A DNA stretch of 64,000 nt from Brachybacterium sp. SGAir0954 (GTDB lineage Bacteria; Actinomycetota; Actinomycetes; Actinomycetales; Dermabacteraceae): positions 3,286,001 through 3,350,000 of the forward strand of contig NZ_CP027295.1 of NCBI RefSeq assembly GCF_005490785.1, read 5' to 3'. Shown here one piece after another: positions 42,837 to 52,012 of this stretch (its first letter is position 1; every line of letters begins with the position of its first letter). Below the pieces are notes generated by a model. The model was given only the letters and a program-made list of their open reading frames with translations. It made no database searches and was not told the DNA's origin. Both the position numbers and the translations under genes were made by a program.

Positions 42837-45005
42837 TCAGCGGCGCCAGAAGGCGATGGTCTCGAGGGTCGGCCCGGAGGAGAACGGGAAGTAGTCGACC
42901 ATGCCCTGGCGCGCGCCGATCGTCGCGACGACCGCGACGAGCAGGAGCAGCAGCAGGCCCAGCAGGACGGCCGTCCAGGTGCGGTCCGGGGCGGCCGCGT
43001 CCACCATCCGGTGGGCGCCCAGGCGCGTGGTGCGCGATCCGATCCCGACCCAGGTCAGCAGGGTCGTGATGCCGACGGCGGTGCCGAGGGCGACGCCGTC
43101 CGGCAGGGCGGTCCCGGTCCCGAGGTACGTGGCGGCGTCCACCGCGACGCCGACGAGCAGGCCCAGCAGCAGCGGCAGCACCGCCTGGAGCGCCGTCTCC
43201 GCGACGCCCTGTAGGAACCGGAAGGGCGCTGCGGTGCCCGCCGCCCAGAGCGGCCCGGCGCCCGAGGAGCCGCGCATCCGTCGTGCGGCGACGGACCGGT
43301 GCGAGCGCTCCCAGGTGCGGGCGGCGCCGCCCAGCAGCAGCAGAAGCACGAGGGCGATGTAGGGGGCGATGACGCCGAGTCCGATCAGCAGCAGGTGGCC
43401 GAGCCACACGAGCACCGGCCGTCGGGGCGGCGGCGGGACGGGCTGCGGCGCCATGCCGTACGGGGCCATCTGCCCGTAGGGCTGCGGGGCCGGGTAGGGC
43501 GACGGGGCGGAGGACTGCGCCGGGTACGGGGAGCCCACCGGGGCGGTCACGGGATAGCCGGCGAGGCCACCGTCGGGCCCGCGCTGCACGGGTCGCTGCG
43601 GATCGTAGGAGCGCGGGTCGTTCCCGCTCGGGGTCGGGGTGGGGACCGGCCGGGGCGGCGCGGCGAGCTCCTCCTGGATCACGGGCAGGCGCATGGTGGG
43701 CGACTCGACGACGGGGAGCGCCTCGGTGCGCGGCGCCTCGGTGCGCAGGGCCTCGGTCGGCGCGTCGTACCCGCCACCCGGCTGCTCGCGCACCGCCTCC
43801 GCGCGGGCCGCGCCGGCGTCGTCGATGCGCGGCAGCGTCTCGGTGCGGTCGCCGTCCGCGACGACGGGGAGCACCTGGGTGGCCTCCGGTCCGGGGGCGC
43901 CGGCGCCCGTCGCGGGGTCGTCGGCGGCATCAGCATCAGCACCGTCGTCGGCGACGGGGAGGACCGTGGTCGCCCCGTCGCCACCTTCCCCGCTCGCCGC
44001 CTCGTCCCCGGGCGCCTCCGACGGTGTCGCCGCGGTGGCGCCGGCAGCGGCCGCGCCGGCGGGGAGCACGGCGGTGCGGCCGTCGGCCCCGAAGGCCTCG
44101 GTCTCCCCCGCGTCCTCGAAACGGGTCAGGTCGAGTTCCGCGAGCTTCCCGAGGTGCGTCGCCGGGTCGGGACGCCGCGCGGGATCCGCCTGCAGCGCCT
44201 CCCGCAGCCAGGCGGCGAGCTCGACGGGCAGCCCGTCGACGTCGATCTCCCCGCGGTCCGCGCGCAGGAACACCAGATCCGCGCGGCCGCTGCCATAGGG
44301 CTCGCGGCCCGTCGCGGCGTAGGCGAGCATCGCCGCGAGGGACCACCAGTCCCCCGCCTCCGCGGTGTGATTGGTGCGCACCACCTCGGGGTCGAGGTAC
44401 GCGGCGGTGCCCATGACGAGCCCGGTCGAGGTCAGCCGGGACTCCTCCGCGGCGATCGCGATCCCGAAGTCGATGATCACGGGGTCCAGGCGGTCGCCCT
44501 CGGGGTCGAAGCCGTCGAGGTCCCGCGGGCGGGCGCCGCGCAGCAGCACGTTGGAGGGCTTGAGGTCGCGGTGGATGACCCCGGCGGCGTGGATGACCCG
44601 CAGGGCGTCGCCGAGCACAAGCCCCACCTCGCGCACCGCCTCGGGGTGCAGCCCGCCGCGCTCGCGCACGGCGTCCTCGAGGGTGGGGCCGGGGACGAAC
44701 TCGGTGACCACGAACGCGTCCGGCGAGTCGAGCTCCGCGTCGAGGATCCGCACGATCGACTCGCTGCGCACGAGCTTCTGGGCGGCGACCTCCCGGGCGA
44801 GGCGCTCGCGGGCACGGGGATCGTCGGCGATGTCGTGGCGCAGCAGCTTGATCGCGACCTCGCGACCGTCGGCGTCGTGGGCGCGGTAGACGATGCCCAT
44901 GCCGCCCGCGCCGATGCGCTCCTCGATCCGGTAGCCGGACTCCTCGGCGAGCGCGCCGAGCCGGGGATCGCGGCGGGGCGTGCGCTGGCGTCGGGTCTCC
45001 TCCAT
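42837..45005 (-). CDS. Membrane Ser/Thr protein kinase with Thr-rich linker
   Basis: 722 aa. The kinase domain (about 25-290) has Gly loop IGAGGMGIVYRA, Lys53, HRDLKPSN with Asp147, IIDFG with Asp179, and the activation segment TSTGLVMGTAAYLDPE. The linker (about 295-525) is acidic and holds six copies of TxxLP and one TxxLR, then a Pro/Tyr-rich part. The C-terminus has about five TM helices and a short outer tail, with no PASTA repeats. ATG 45005 is chosen because a TAGCAT box (45012-45017, minus strand) ends 6 nt before it; ATG 45014 overlaps that box. It is divergent from the AIM24 gene. Confidence 0.9.
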   Translation of the reverse strand: MEETRRQRTPRRDPRLGALAEESGYRIEERIGAGGMGIVYRAHDADGREVAIKLLRHDIADDPRARERLAREVAAQKLVRSESIVRILDAELDSPDAFVVTEFVPGPTLEDAVRERGGLHPEAVREVGLVLGDALRVIHAAGVIHRDLKPSNVLLRGARPRDLDGFDPEGDRLDPVIIDFGIAIAAEESRLTSTGLVMGTAAYLDPEVVRTNHTAEAGDWWSLAAMLAYAATGREPYGSGRADLVFLRADRGEIDVDGLPVELAAWLREALQADPARRPDPATHLGKLAELDLTRFEDAGETEAFGADGRTAVLPAGAAAAGATAATPSEAPGDEAASGEGGDGATTVLPVADDGADADAADDPATGAGAPGPEATQVLPVVADGDRTETLPRIDDAGAARAEAVREQPGGGYDAPTEALRTEAPRTEALPVVESPTMRLPVIQEELAAPPRPVPTPTPSGNDPRSYDPQRPVQRGPDGGLAGYPVTAPVGSPYPAQSSAPSPYPAPQPYGQMAPYGMAPQPVPPPPRRPVLVWLGHLLLIGLGVIAPYIALVLLLLLGGAARTWERSHRSVAARRMRGSSGAGPLWAAGTAAPFRFLQGVAETALQAVLPLLLGLLVGVAVDAATYLGTGTALPDGVALGTAVGITTLLTWVGIGSRTTRLGAHRMVDAAAPDRTWTAVLLGLLLLLLVAVVATIGARQGMVDYFPFSSGPTLETIAFWRR

Positions 45006-45011
45006 GCGCGC

Positions 45012-45017
45012 CATGCT
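45012..45017 (-). promoter_or_regulatory. Leaderless -10 box of the kinase gene
   Basis: TAGCAT on the minus strand, 6 nt before ATG 45005; its last bases are the alternative ATG at 45014. Confidence 0.45.
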
Positions 45018-45182
45018 ACGGAACGGGCCGCGCGGCGACGTGCATCCGGGGCGGACCTTCACGAGGCGCACGCAGGCTCCGCACAGGGTGCGGGGAGGTC
45101 CCGGCTGTGGGACGATGCGCACGGCCGCGCGGGAGCGGCCGTGCGGCCGGAGCCGACCCCCGGGCGCGGAAGGGTGGGTCCC

Positions 45183-45860
45183 ATGCGCTCGAACCTCTTC
45201 GACGCCACGAACCAGGAGCGCCAGACGACGGACCGCTGGGCGCTGCAGTCCTCGAAGATGCTGCGCTGCGCGCTGCAGCCGCAGTCCCCCGAGATCATCG
45301 CCGCGGCGGGCGCGATGGTCGCCTACCAGGGCCAGATGGACTTCGCCTACCAGGGCTCCGGCGGCGGCATGAAGCTCCTGAAGAAGCTCGCGACCGGCGA
45401 GGGCGGCAACCTCATGCACGTGCGCGGCCAGGGCGAGGTGTTCTTCGCGAAGAACGCCGAGGAGATCTTCCTCCTCCAGCTCGAGGGCGACGCGATCACG
45501 CTGAACACGAAGAACCTCCTCGCCTTCGACTCCTCGATCCAGTGGGACATCCGTTCCCTGGGCGCCGGCGGCTTCATGGCGGGCGGGCTGTTCAACCTCT
45601 TCCTCCAGGGACAGGGCATGGTCGCGGTGACCTCCGACGGCCCGCCGATGCTCCTGGACTGCTCGCAGCAGCCCACCTACGTCGACCCGCAGGCGGCCGT
45701 CTGCTGGTCCGCGAACCTGCAGCCGCAGATCAAGAACGACTTCAAGATGGGCTCGCTCATCGGCCGCGGCTCCGGCGAGTCCTTCCAGCTGGGCTTCCAC
45801 GGCCCGGGCTTCGTCGTCGTCCAGCCCTCCGAGGGCGCCCCGGTCGTCACCAGCTCCTGA
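45183..45860 (+). CDS. AIM24 family protein
   Basis: 225 aa beta-rich protein of the AIM24/TIGR00266 family. Landmarks are EIIAAAGAMVAYQGQMDF, VFFAKNAEEIFLLQLEGD and GMVAVTSDGPPMLL, with the C-terminal GSGESFQLGFHGPGFVVVQP. The bacterial function is not established, though some relatives sit near stress or TerD-like genes. ATG 45183 has GGAAGGGTGGG upstream. It precedes the ATP-grasp/alpha-E gene by 76 bp. Confidence 0.9.
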   Translation: MRSNLFDATNQERQTTDRWALQSSKMLRCALQPQSPEIIAAAGAMVAYQGQMDFAYQGSGGGMKLLKKLATGEGGNLMHVRGQGEVFFAKNAEEIFLLQLEGDAITLNTKNLLAFDSSIQWDIRSLGAGGFMAGGLFNLFLQGQGMVAVTSDGPPMLLDCSQQPTYVDPQAAVCWSANLQPQIKNDFKMGSLIGRGSGESFQLGFHGPGFVVVQPSEGAPVVTSS

Positions 45861-45924
45861 CGCGGCCGGTCACCGGGGGCGGGCACCCGGGGTGGGCATG
45901 CGCGCCGCTCCCGGGCGGCCCGCC

Positions 45925-45930
45925 TACGAT
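45925..45930 (+). promoter_or_regulatory. Leaderless -10 box of the ATP-grasp/alpha-E gene
   Basis: TACGAT lies 6 nt before GTG 45937. Confidence 0.45.
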
Positions 45931-45936
45931 GACGCG

Positions 45937-48225
45937 GTGACCTTCGCGATCCCGACCGCGCCCGCTTGCGCGCTCGACGCCCTCGGCCCCGCCGGCCGGC
46001 GTCGCGCCGCGGCGGCGGCCGGCTCGCTGTTCGCCTCCGACGTCTCCGTCCCCTCCCCCGCCCTGGACCCGGTGCCGGTGGTGCTGGGGCCGGAGGAGTG
46101 GGGGGAGCTCTCCGCGGGCCTCGTCCAGCGGGCCCGGCTGCTGGACGCGCTGCACGCCGATCTCTACGGACCGCGCACCGTGCTGGGCAGCGACGTCGCC
46201 CCGGCCGCCGCGCTGCTCGCCGACCCCGCGTACCTGCGCACCGCCACCTCGATCCCCTCCCGCGGCGGCACCCACCTGCTCGCGCTCGGCTGCACCGTGC
46301 AGCGCGCCGCCGACGGCGGATGGCAGGTCCTCGCCGACCACACGGACGTGCCCGACGGCGCCGGCGTCGCCCTCGAGCTGCGCCGCGCCCTCTCCCGCAG
46401 CGCCCCCGAGCTGTACTCCTCGACCGCGCTGCGGCGGCTGCACCCCTTCATGGACGGCATGCGCTCCGCGCTCCACCAGCGCAGCCGGGCCGAGGGCCGC
46501 GCCGGCCGCGCCGTGGTGCTCACGGACAGCACCGATCCGCTTCGCGCCTTCGACCACCACTGGTTCGCGAACCTGCTGGGGGCTCCCGTCGTCTCCGTGA
46601 CGGACCTCCGCACCGGCTCGGGCTCGCTCTCGCTGCGGCTCCCGGGGGCCGACCCCGACCCCGGGGACGGCATCGACGCGCTCGTGCGGCTCGTGCCCTC
46701 CGCCCTGCTGGACCCGCTGGACCTGGGCCCCACCCCCCTCGGCGGCGTGACGGGCCTCGTCGAGGCCGCCCGCTGCGGCGACGTGGAGGTCCTCAACCCG
46801 CTCGGGGCGGGGATCCTCGAGAACCCCGCGCTCGCGCGCGCGCTGCCGGACCTGTGCCGGCAGCTGCTCCACGAGGACCTGCTGCTGCGCCCGGCGGAGG
46901 ACGATCCCGCGGATCCCGCCACGCCGCCCGGGGCGGCGCCGCCCTCGACCGCGCCGTCCCTGGACCCCGCGGGCGGCGACGCGCTCGTCGAGCGCCCGGT
47001 GCGGCTCCAGCTCCTCGTCATGGCCGGGGCCGACGGCTTCGAGGTCATGCCCGGCGGGATCGCGCGCACCGCGGACGCCGCCCCCGAGACCCTCAAGGAC
47101 ATCTGGGTCGCGGTGCCCCCGAGCTCCTCCGCGGGCGCGGAGACCCACGGCGGAGCCGGCACGACCGGCGCATCGGGGACAGGCGGCGCGGACGCCGTCA
47201 CGGGCCTCTCGCCGTACCCCGCGATGACGCGCTCGGTGGGCTCGGACCTCTTCTGGTTCGGCCGCTACCTCGAGCGGGTCGACTCGACCGCGCGCCTGCT
47301 GCGCACCGTCCTGGACTCCACGAACGACCTCTCCGCGGAGACCGGCCGGGCCCCGCACACGGCGCTCGCCGTGCTGCTCGAGGCGACGACCGACGTCACG
47401 ACGACCTTCCCCGGCTTCCACACGATCGACGTGCACGACGCCGGCGCCGTGCGCGACGAGATCCGCAGCCTGCTGCATGACACGGGCCGCCCCGGCTCGC
47501 TCGCGCAGTCCTTCGCGGCACTCGCCCACACCACGCGCGGGCTGCGGGACCTCGTCTCGGACAGCGTCTGGCCCTCGATCTCCCGCATGCGCGGTCGCAT
47601 CCGTGCGCTCGGCGGGGCCGACGAGCCCCTCGAGCAGGGGCTCACCGACATGGTCGACGGCTGCCTCGCGCTCTCCGGCGCGGTCGCGGACTCCATGCCC
47701 CGCGACCTCGGCTGGGACCTCACCGAGACGGGCCGGAGGATCGAGCGGACCTCCACCCTGCTCGCCCTGCTCAAGGCCGCCCTGGGCGGTCGCCGTAGCG
47801 CCGCCGCGGAGGCCCGGGTCACGGCCGCCGTCGTCGCGATCACGGAGTCCGGCGCGACCTATCGCCGCACGTACCACGCAGCGGTCCAGCCCGAGCTGCT
47901 GCTCGAGCTGCTGATCGGCGACGCGACGCTCCCCCGCTCCCTCGCCTTCCAGCTCGACCGGCTCGGCGCCGTGCTCGACCGGCTCCCGGAGCGGACCCCC
48001 GCCGTCGAGCTCCGCGCCCCGCTCACGGCGCTTCGCAGCCGCGTGGGCGCCTGGCAGCCGCGCGAGCTGCTCATGCCCCGTGACGAGGAGCCCGGATCCC
48101 CCACCGGTCTGGTCGCCGAGGCGGGCGCCGCCATGGAGTCCGTGCGCGAGCTGTCCACCGCCCTGGAGAACCGGTTCTTCCGCGCCTCCGAGTCCACCTC
48201 CCCCTGGGGGTTCGACGATGTCTGA
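45937..48225 (+). CDS. Circularly permuted ATP-grasp type 2 / alpha-E domain fusion
   Basis: 762 aa. The N-terminal part (about 1-430) follows circularly permuted ATP-grasp proteins (RARLLDALHADLYGPR, STALRRLHPFMDGMRSAL). The ATP-grasp core is poorly conserved: the usual YNSAYFEH and YRRxDDDFLDP segments are not recognisable, and low-complexity inserts interrupt it. The C-terminal part (about 430-755) is an alpha-E domain (SVGSDLFWFGRYLERVDSTA). These proteins normally occur with a transglutaminase-like protease, which is the next gene (8-bp overlap), and form a predicted peptide-tagging or ligation system. GTG 45937 is supported by the TACGAT box. Confidence 0.85.
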   Translation: MTFAIPTAPACALDALGPAGRRRAAAAAGSLFASDVSVPSPALDPVPVVLGPEEWGELSAGLVQRARLLDALHADLYGPRTVLGSDVAPAAALLADPAYLRTATSIPSRGGTHLLALGCTVQRAADGGWQVLADHTDVPDGAGVALELRRALSRSAPELYSSTALRRLHPFMDGMRSALHQRSRAEGRAGRAVVLTDSTDPLRAFDHHWFANLLGAPVVSVTDLRTGSGSLSLRLPGADPDPGDGIDALVRLVPSALLDPLDLGPTPLGGVTGLVEAARCGDVEVLNPLGAGILENPALARALPDLCRQLLHEDLLLRPAEDDPADPATPPGAAPPSTAPSLDPAGGDALVERPVRLQLLVMAGADGFEVMPGGIARTADAAPETLKDIWVAVPPSSSAGAETHGGAGTTGASGTGGADAVTGLSPYPAMTRSVGSDLFWFGRYLERVDSTARLLRTVLDSTNDLSAETGRAPHTALAVLLEATTDVTTTFPGFHTIDVHDAGAVRDEIRSLLHDTGRPGSLAQSFAALAHTTRGLRDLVSDSVWPSISRMRGRIRALGGADEPLEQGLTDMVDGCLALSGAVADSMPRDLGWDLTETGRRIERTSTLLALLKAALGGRRSAAAEARVTAAVVAITESGATYRRTYHAAVQPELLLELLIGDATLPRSLAFQLDRLGAVLDRLPERTPAVELRAPLTALRSRVGAWQPRELLMPRDEEPGSPTGLVAEAGAAMESVRELSTALENRFFRASESTSPWGFDDV

Positions 48226-49234
48226 GAACCTGCCCCGCATCCCCCTGCGCGACGAGGGCCCCGACGCCCCGGCGATCGACTACCGCGTCCACCACCTCAC
48301 CGCGTACCGCTACGCGAAGGCGGTCTCCCGCAACTACGGCCGGGCCCACGTGGAGCCCCGCGCGACCCCGCACCAGCGGGTGCTCTCCCACGAGGTGACC
48401 GTGGACCCGGCGCCCGCCCGTCTCACCGCGCACACCGACTTCTTCGGCAACTCCTCGACCTACCTGCTCGTGGACGAGCCGCACGAGCACCTCGACGTGC
48501 ACTCCCGCGCCGTGGTCTCCGTCGCGGAGCGCCGCTATCCCGCGGAGACCCTCGAGCGGCCCTGGGAGCAGTGCACCCCGGAGCACTGGGGCCCGCTGAT
48601 GCCGGCGGAGAGCATCGACTTCACCCACCCCTCGCCGCGCGTGCCCGCGCTCGCCGCCGCGCGGGAGCTCGCCCGCGAGGTGCTCACGCCCGAGCGTCCG
48701 ATCGGGGAGGCGCTCGCGGCGCTGACCGGCATGATCTTCCGGGAGTTCACCTACGACTCCGCCGCCACGACCGTCACCTCGACGCTCGAGGAGGTGCTCC
48801 AGGCGCGGCACGGCGTGTGCCAGGACTTCGCGCACGCCGGGGTCGCCGCGGCGCGCGCCGCGGGCCTCGCGGCGCGCTACGTCTCGGGCTACCTGCGCAC
48901 GGCCCCCGCGGCGGACGGCGCCCTCGTCACGGAGCCGGCGGACGAGATGATCGGCTCCGCCGCCTCCCACGCCTGGCTGAGCGTGCTCGTGCCGGGCACC
49001 GGCTGGGTGGACATCGACCCCACGAACAACACCTTCGTGGACCAGCGCTTCGTCACGACGGCCTGGGGCCGGGACTACGCGGACGTCCCGCCGCTGAAGG
49101 GCATCGTCGTGGGCCCGCCGGGTGCGAGCAGCACGCTCCGGGTCGCCGTCGGCGTGGTCCCGCAGCCCGCCGCCGACCGCCCGGCCGGGCCGGATGCGGG
49201 GGAAACCGCCTCCCGCGGGGGTCAGGGGGACTAG
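48218..49234 (+). CDS. Transglutaminase-like cysteine protease family protein
   Basis: 338 aa. An N-terminal beta domain (YRVHHLTAYRYAKAVSRNYG) is followed by a transglutaminase core. Catalytic residues are C201 (ARHGVCQDFAH), H251 (ASHAWLSVL) and D267 (WVDIDPTNN). Members typically sit with alpha-E/ATP-grasp proteins, as here. ATG 48218 overlaps the upstream stop by 8 bp, indicating coupling. There is no signal peptide, so it is cytoplasmic. A TAGCCT box overlaps its stop and probably drives the next gene. Confidence 0.92.
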   Translation: MSENLPRIPLRDEGPDAPAIDYRVHHLTAYRYAKAVSRNYGRAHVEPRATPHQRVLSHEVTVDPAPARLTAHTDFFGNSSTYLLVDEPHEHLDVHSRAVVSVAERRYPAETLERPWEQCTPEHWGPLMPAESIDFTHPSPRVPALAAARELAREVLTPERPIGEALAALTGMIFREFTYDSAATTVTSTLEEVLQARHGVCQDFAHAGVAAARAAGLAARYVSGYLRTAPAADGALVTEPADEMIGSAASHAWLSVLVPGTGWVDIDPTNNTFVDQRFVTTAWGRDYADVPPLKGIVVGPPGASSTLRVAVGVVPQPAADRPAGPDAGETASRGGQGD

Positions 49235-49282
49235 CCTGTCGGCGCATTTCCCGACATCCCCTCCCCTGCCGGACGGAGCCCC

Positions 49283-50236
49283 ATGAGCACCCCCTCCACC
49301 ACCCCCGCCCCGGCGAGCACGGCCATCCCCGCTCCCGCCGCCCTCGCCCGCACCCTCGAGGAGGGCATGCTCGCGAAGGCGACCATGCCGCGCGGGCGCA
49401 TGTTCCTGCTGTCCCTCACGGGCGGCGCCTACATCGCGCTCGGCTTCGTGTTCATGGTGACCTCGCAGCAGGGCATGGGCGACTGGCCGGTCGGCATCTC
49501 GAAGGTCATCGGCGGCGTGGCCTTCTCGGTGGGCCTCGGCCTCGTCGTGGTCAGCGGCTCGGACCTCTTCACGGGCACCACCATGACGGCCATGCCGTGG
49601 CTCTCCCGGCGCATCACGACGGGACAGATGCTGGCCCACTGGGGCATCAGCATCGCCGGCAACCTCGTGGGCTCGCTGACGGTCGCGCTGCTGATCTTCC
49701 TCGCCGGGACCCCGTCCACGAACGGCTCCGCGTGGGGGCTCGTCGTCCTCACCACGACGGAGGCGAAGGTGACCCACAGCTGGGGGCAGTCCTTCGTGCT
49801 CGGGATCCTCGCGAACCTCGCCGTGTGCCTCGCGGTCTGGGTCTCGATCGCCGGGAAGACGGTCGCGGACAAGGTCCTCGCCGTCGCCGGCCCGATCGCG
49901 CTGTTCGTCGCGACCGGCTTCGAGCACTCCGTCGCGAACATGTTCATGCTGCCGCTGGGCCTGCTCGTGAAGAACGCGGAGGGTGCCGGCTTCTGGCAGG
50001 GCGAGGCGATCACCGCGGCCGGGGTCACGAAGGCCGACTTCGCGGCGATCACGGCGGGGCACGCGCTCTGGGACAACCTCGTGCCGGTGCTGCTGGGCAA
50101 CATCGTGGGCGGCGCGGTACTCGTCGCGGCGTACTTCTGGGCCGCCTACCGCCGTGACGAGGTGACCGCCGCCGGGACCACCGCCGCGCCGGCGGCCGAT
50201 CAGGCCTCGACGGGCACGCGGGGCCGCGCCTCCTGA
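49283..50236 (+). CDS. Formate/nitrite transporter (FNT) family protein
   Basis: 317 aa with six TM helices (about 40-295). FNT hallmarks are GGAYIALGFVF in TM1, SGSDLFTGTTM before TM3, GNLVGS, and a FEHSVANMFMLPLGL motif with the central His. It forms a pentameric channel for small monovalent anions such as formate, nitrite or lactate; the substrate is not resolved. ATG 49283 has GGACGGAGC upstream and TAGCCT (49233-49238) as a likely -10. N- and C-terminal tails of 25-40 residues are Ala/Thr-rich. Confidence 0.93.
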   Translation: MSTPSTTPAPASTAIPAPAALARTLEEGMLAKATMPRGRMFLLSLTGGAYIALGFVFMVTSQQGMGDWPVGISKVIGGVAFSVGLGLVVVSGSDLFTGTTMTAMPWLSRRITTGQMLAHWGISIAGNLVGSLTVALLIFLAGTPSTNGSAWGLVVLTTTEAKVTHSWGQSFVLGILANLAVCLAVWVSIAGKTVADKVLAVAGPIALFVATGFEHSVANMFMLPLGLLVKNAEGAGFWQGEAITAAGVTKADFAAITAGHALWDNLVPVLLGNIVGGAVLVAAYFWAAYRRDEVTAAGTTAAPAADQASTGTRGRAS

Positions 50237-50368
50237 GCCCTCCCGCGGCCCCCGTGTCACGCAGGGGAGCAATGGTTCACACTCCTCGGCCGCCGGCATT
50301 TCCGCATATAGGATGGCGCGGAATTCTCAGCGACCCGGCGCCCCCGCGCGCCACGAGACCGAGGTGAG

Positions 50369-51844
50369 ATGTCCTCCTCCACGCAGCCCTTCCGCCTGGC
50401 AGTGATCGGCTCCGGCCCCGCCGGCGTGTACGCCGCCGAGACCCTGCTGCGCTCCGCGCCCGTGAAGAGCGGTGAGCTGGCGGTCGAGATCGACCTGTAC
50501 GACCAGCTCCCCACGCCCTTCGGCCTGATCCGCTACGGCGTCGCGCCGGACCACCCGCGCATCAAGGGCATCATCACGGCGCTGCACCGGATCCTGGACC
50601 GCGGCGACATCCGCTTCCTCGGCGACGTCGAGTTCGGCACGGACCTCACGATCGAGGACCTCCACACCCACTACGACGCGGCGATCTTCGCGACCGGCGC
50701 GCTCAAGGACGCGGACCTCGACATCCCGGGGATCGACCTCGAGGGATCGTTCGGCGCCGCGGACTTCGTGGCCTGGTACGACGGCAACCCCGACTACCCG
50801 CGCGAGTGGGCGCTGGACCAGGAGTCCGTCGCCGTGATCGGCAACGGCAACGTCGCGCTCGACGTGGCGCGCGTGCTCGCCAAGAGCGCGGACGAGCTGC
50901 TGCGCACGGAGATCCCGGCGAACGTCCACGCGGGCCTCGCCGCCGCGGCGACGACCGACGTGCACGTGTTCGGCCGTCGCGGCCCGGCGCAGTCGAAGTT
51001 CTCCCCGCTCGAGACCCGCGAGCTCGCGCACCCCAAGGGCGTCCAGGTCGTCCTCGAGGGCCGCGACCTCGAGCAGATCACCGAGGCGGAGTGGGAGGCG
51101 ATCCGCGCGGACAAGCGCACCGACCAGATCGTCTCGACCTTCGAGGGCTGGCTCGAGGAGCAGAAGCGCCGCGAGGCGGCCGGCGAGGAGCCCACGGACG
51201 CCCACGGGGGCCCCGTGCAGCGCCGCCTGCACCTGCACTTCTGGCACCGCCCCGTCGAGGTCCTCGGCGAGGACGGCAAGGTCACGGGCATGCGCTTCGA
51301 GCGCACCCGCCTCGAGGAGGACGGCTCGCTCGTGGGCACGGGCGAGCTCGTGGACTACGAGCTCGGCGCCGTGTACCGCGCGGTGGGCTACTTCGGCTCG
51401 GAGCTGCCCGGGGTCCCCTACGACGAGAGCCGCGGCGTGATCCACAACGCCGCCGGCCGCGTGACGAAGGCCGACGGCACCGTCATCCCGGGCGTCTACG
51501 CCAACGGCTGGATCAAGCGCGGCCCGGTGGGCCTGATCGGTGCCACGAAGTCCGATGCGATCGAGACGATCTCCTCGCTGCTCGAGGACATCGACGCGGG
51601 CGTCCTCACCCCGGCGCCGGAGCGCGACCCGGACGCGATCCTGCGCACCTTCGACGAGCGCGGCGTGGAGTACACGACGTGGGAGGGCTGGCGCGCCCTC
51701 GACGAGCACGAGAAGTCGCTCGGCGCGGCGGAGGTCGACGCCGAGGGCGAGCCCCGTGCCCGTGTGAAGGTCGTCGAGCGCGAGGAGATGGTGCGCGTCT
51801 CCCGCGACGGCATGACCACGATCTCGGTCAGCACCCCCGCCTGA
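50369..51844 (+). CDS. fprA: Ferredoxin/flavodoxin-NADP+ reductase, FprA type
   Basis: 491 aa FAD enzyme of the adrenodoxin-reductase class. The FAD site is AVIGSGPAGVYAAE, the NADP site is VAVIGNGNVALDVARVL, and the landmarks YDQLPTPFGLIRYGVAPDHP and VYANGWIKRGPVGLIGATKSDA are present. It passes electrons between NADPH and ferredoxin. Mycobacterial FprA is about 456 aa; the extra C-terminal residues (VDAEGEPRARVKVVE) are a short charged extension. ATG 50369 has a GAGGTG ribosome site, and TAGGAT (50309-50314) is a plausible -10. Confidence 0.95.
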   Translation: MSSSTQPFRLAVIGSGPAGVYAAETLLRSAPVKSGELAVEIDLYDQLPTPFGLIRYGVAPDHPRIKGIITALHRILDRGDIRFLGDVEFGTDLTIEDLHTHYDAAIFATGALKDADLDIPGIDLEGSFGAADFVAWYDGNPDYPREWALDQESVAVIGNGNVALDVARVLAKSADELLRTEIPANVHAGLAAAATTDVHVFGRRGPAQSKFSPLETRELAHPKGVQVVLEGRDLEQITEAEWEAIRADKRTDQIVSTFEGWLEEQKRREAAGEEPTDAHGGPVQRRLHLHFWHRPVEVLGEDGKVTGMRFERTRLEEDGSLVGTGELVDYELGAVYRAVGYFGSELPGVPYDESRGVIHNAAGRVTKADGTVIPGVYANGWIKRGPVGLIGATKSDAIETISSLLEDIDAGVLTPAPERDPDAILRTFDERGVEYTTWEGWRALDEHEKSLGAAEVDAEGEPRARVKVVEREEMVRVSRDGMTTISVSTPA

Positions 51845-51976
51845 TCCTTCCCTCTCCCCTGCCCGGGTCTGCCGGGCCGCAGCGCCGCGGGCGCCGTCCT
51901 CCTCGGGCGGCGCCCGTCGTGCGTCCACGTGAGGGAGCTCGCCCGTCGGGGCGATGCGCGTCCGACGCCGCGGGCC

Positions 51977-52000
51977 TATAGTGGAACAGTCATTCCACTA
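51977..52000 (+). promoter_or_regulatory. TetR-type operator over the -10 of the oxidoreductase gene
   Basis: TAGTGGAA (51979-51986) and TTCCACTA (51993-52000) form a perfect inverted repeat with spacer CAGTCA. The -10 TATAGT (51977-51982) overlaps it. A related site occurs at 54154-54178 in the TetR/DUF1304 divergent region; both share AGTCATTCCA. Confidence 0.7.
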
Positions 52001-52012
52001 CTAGGAGGCCCC

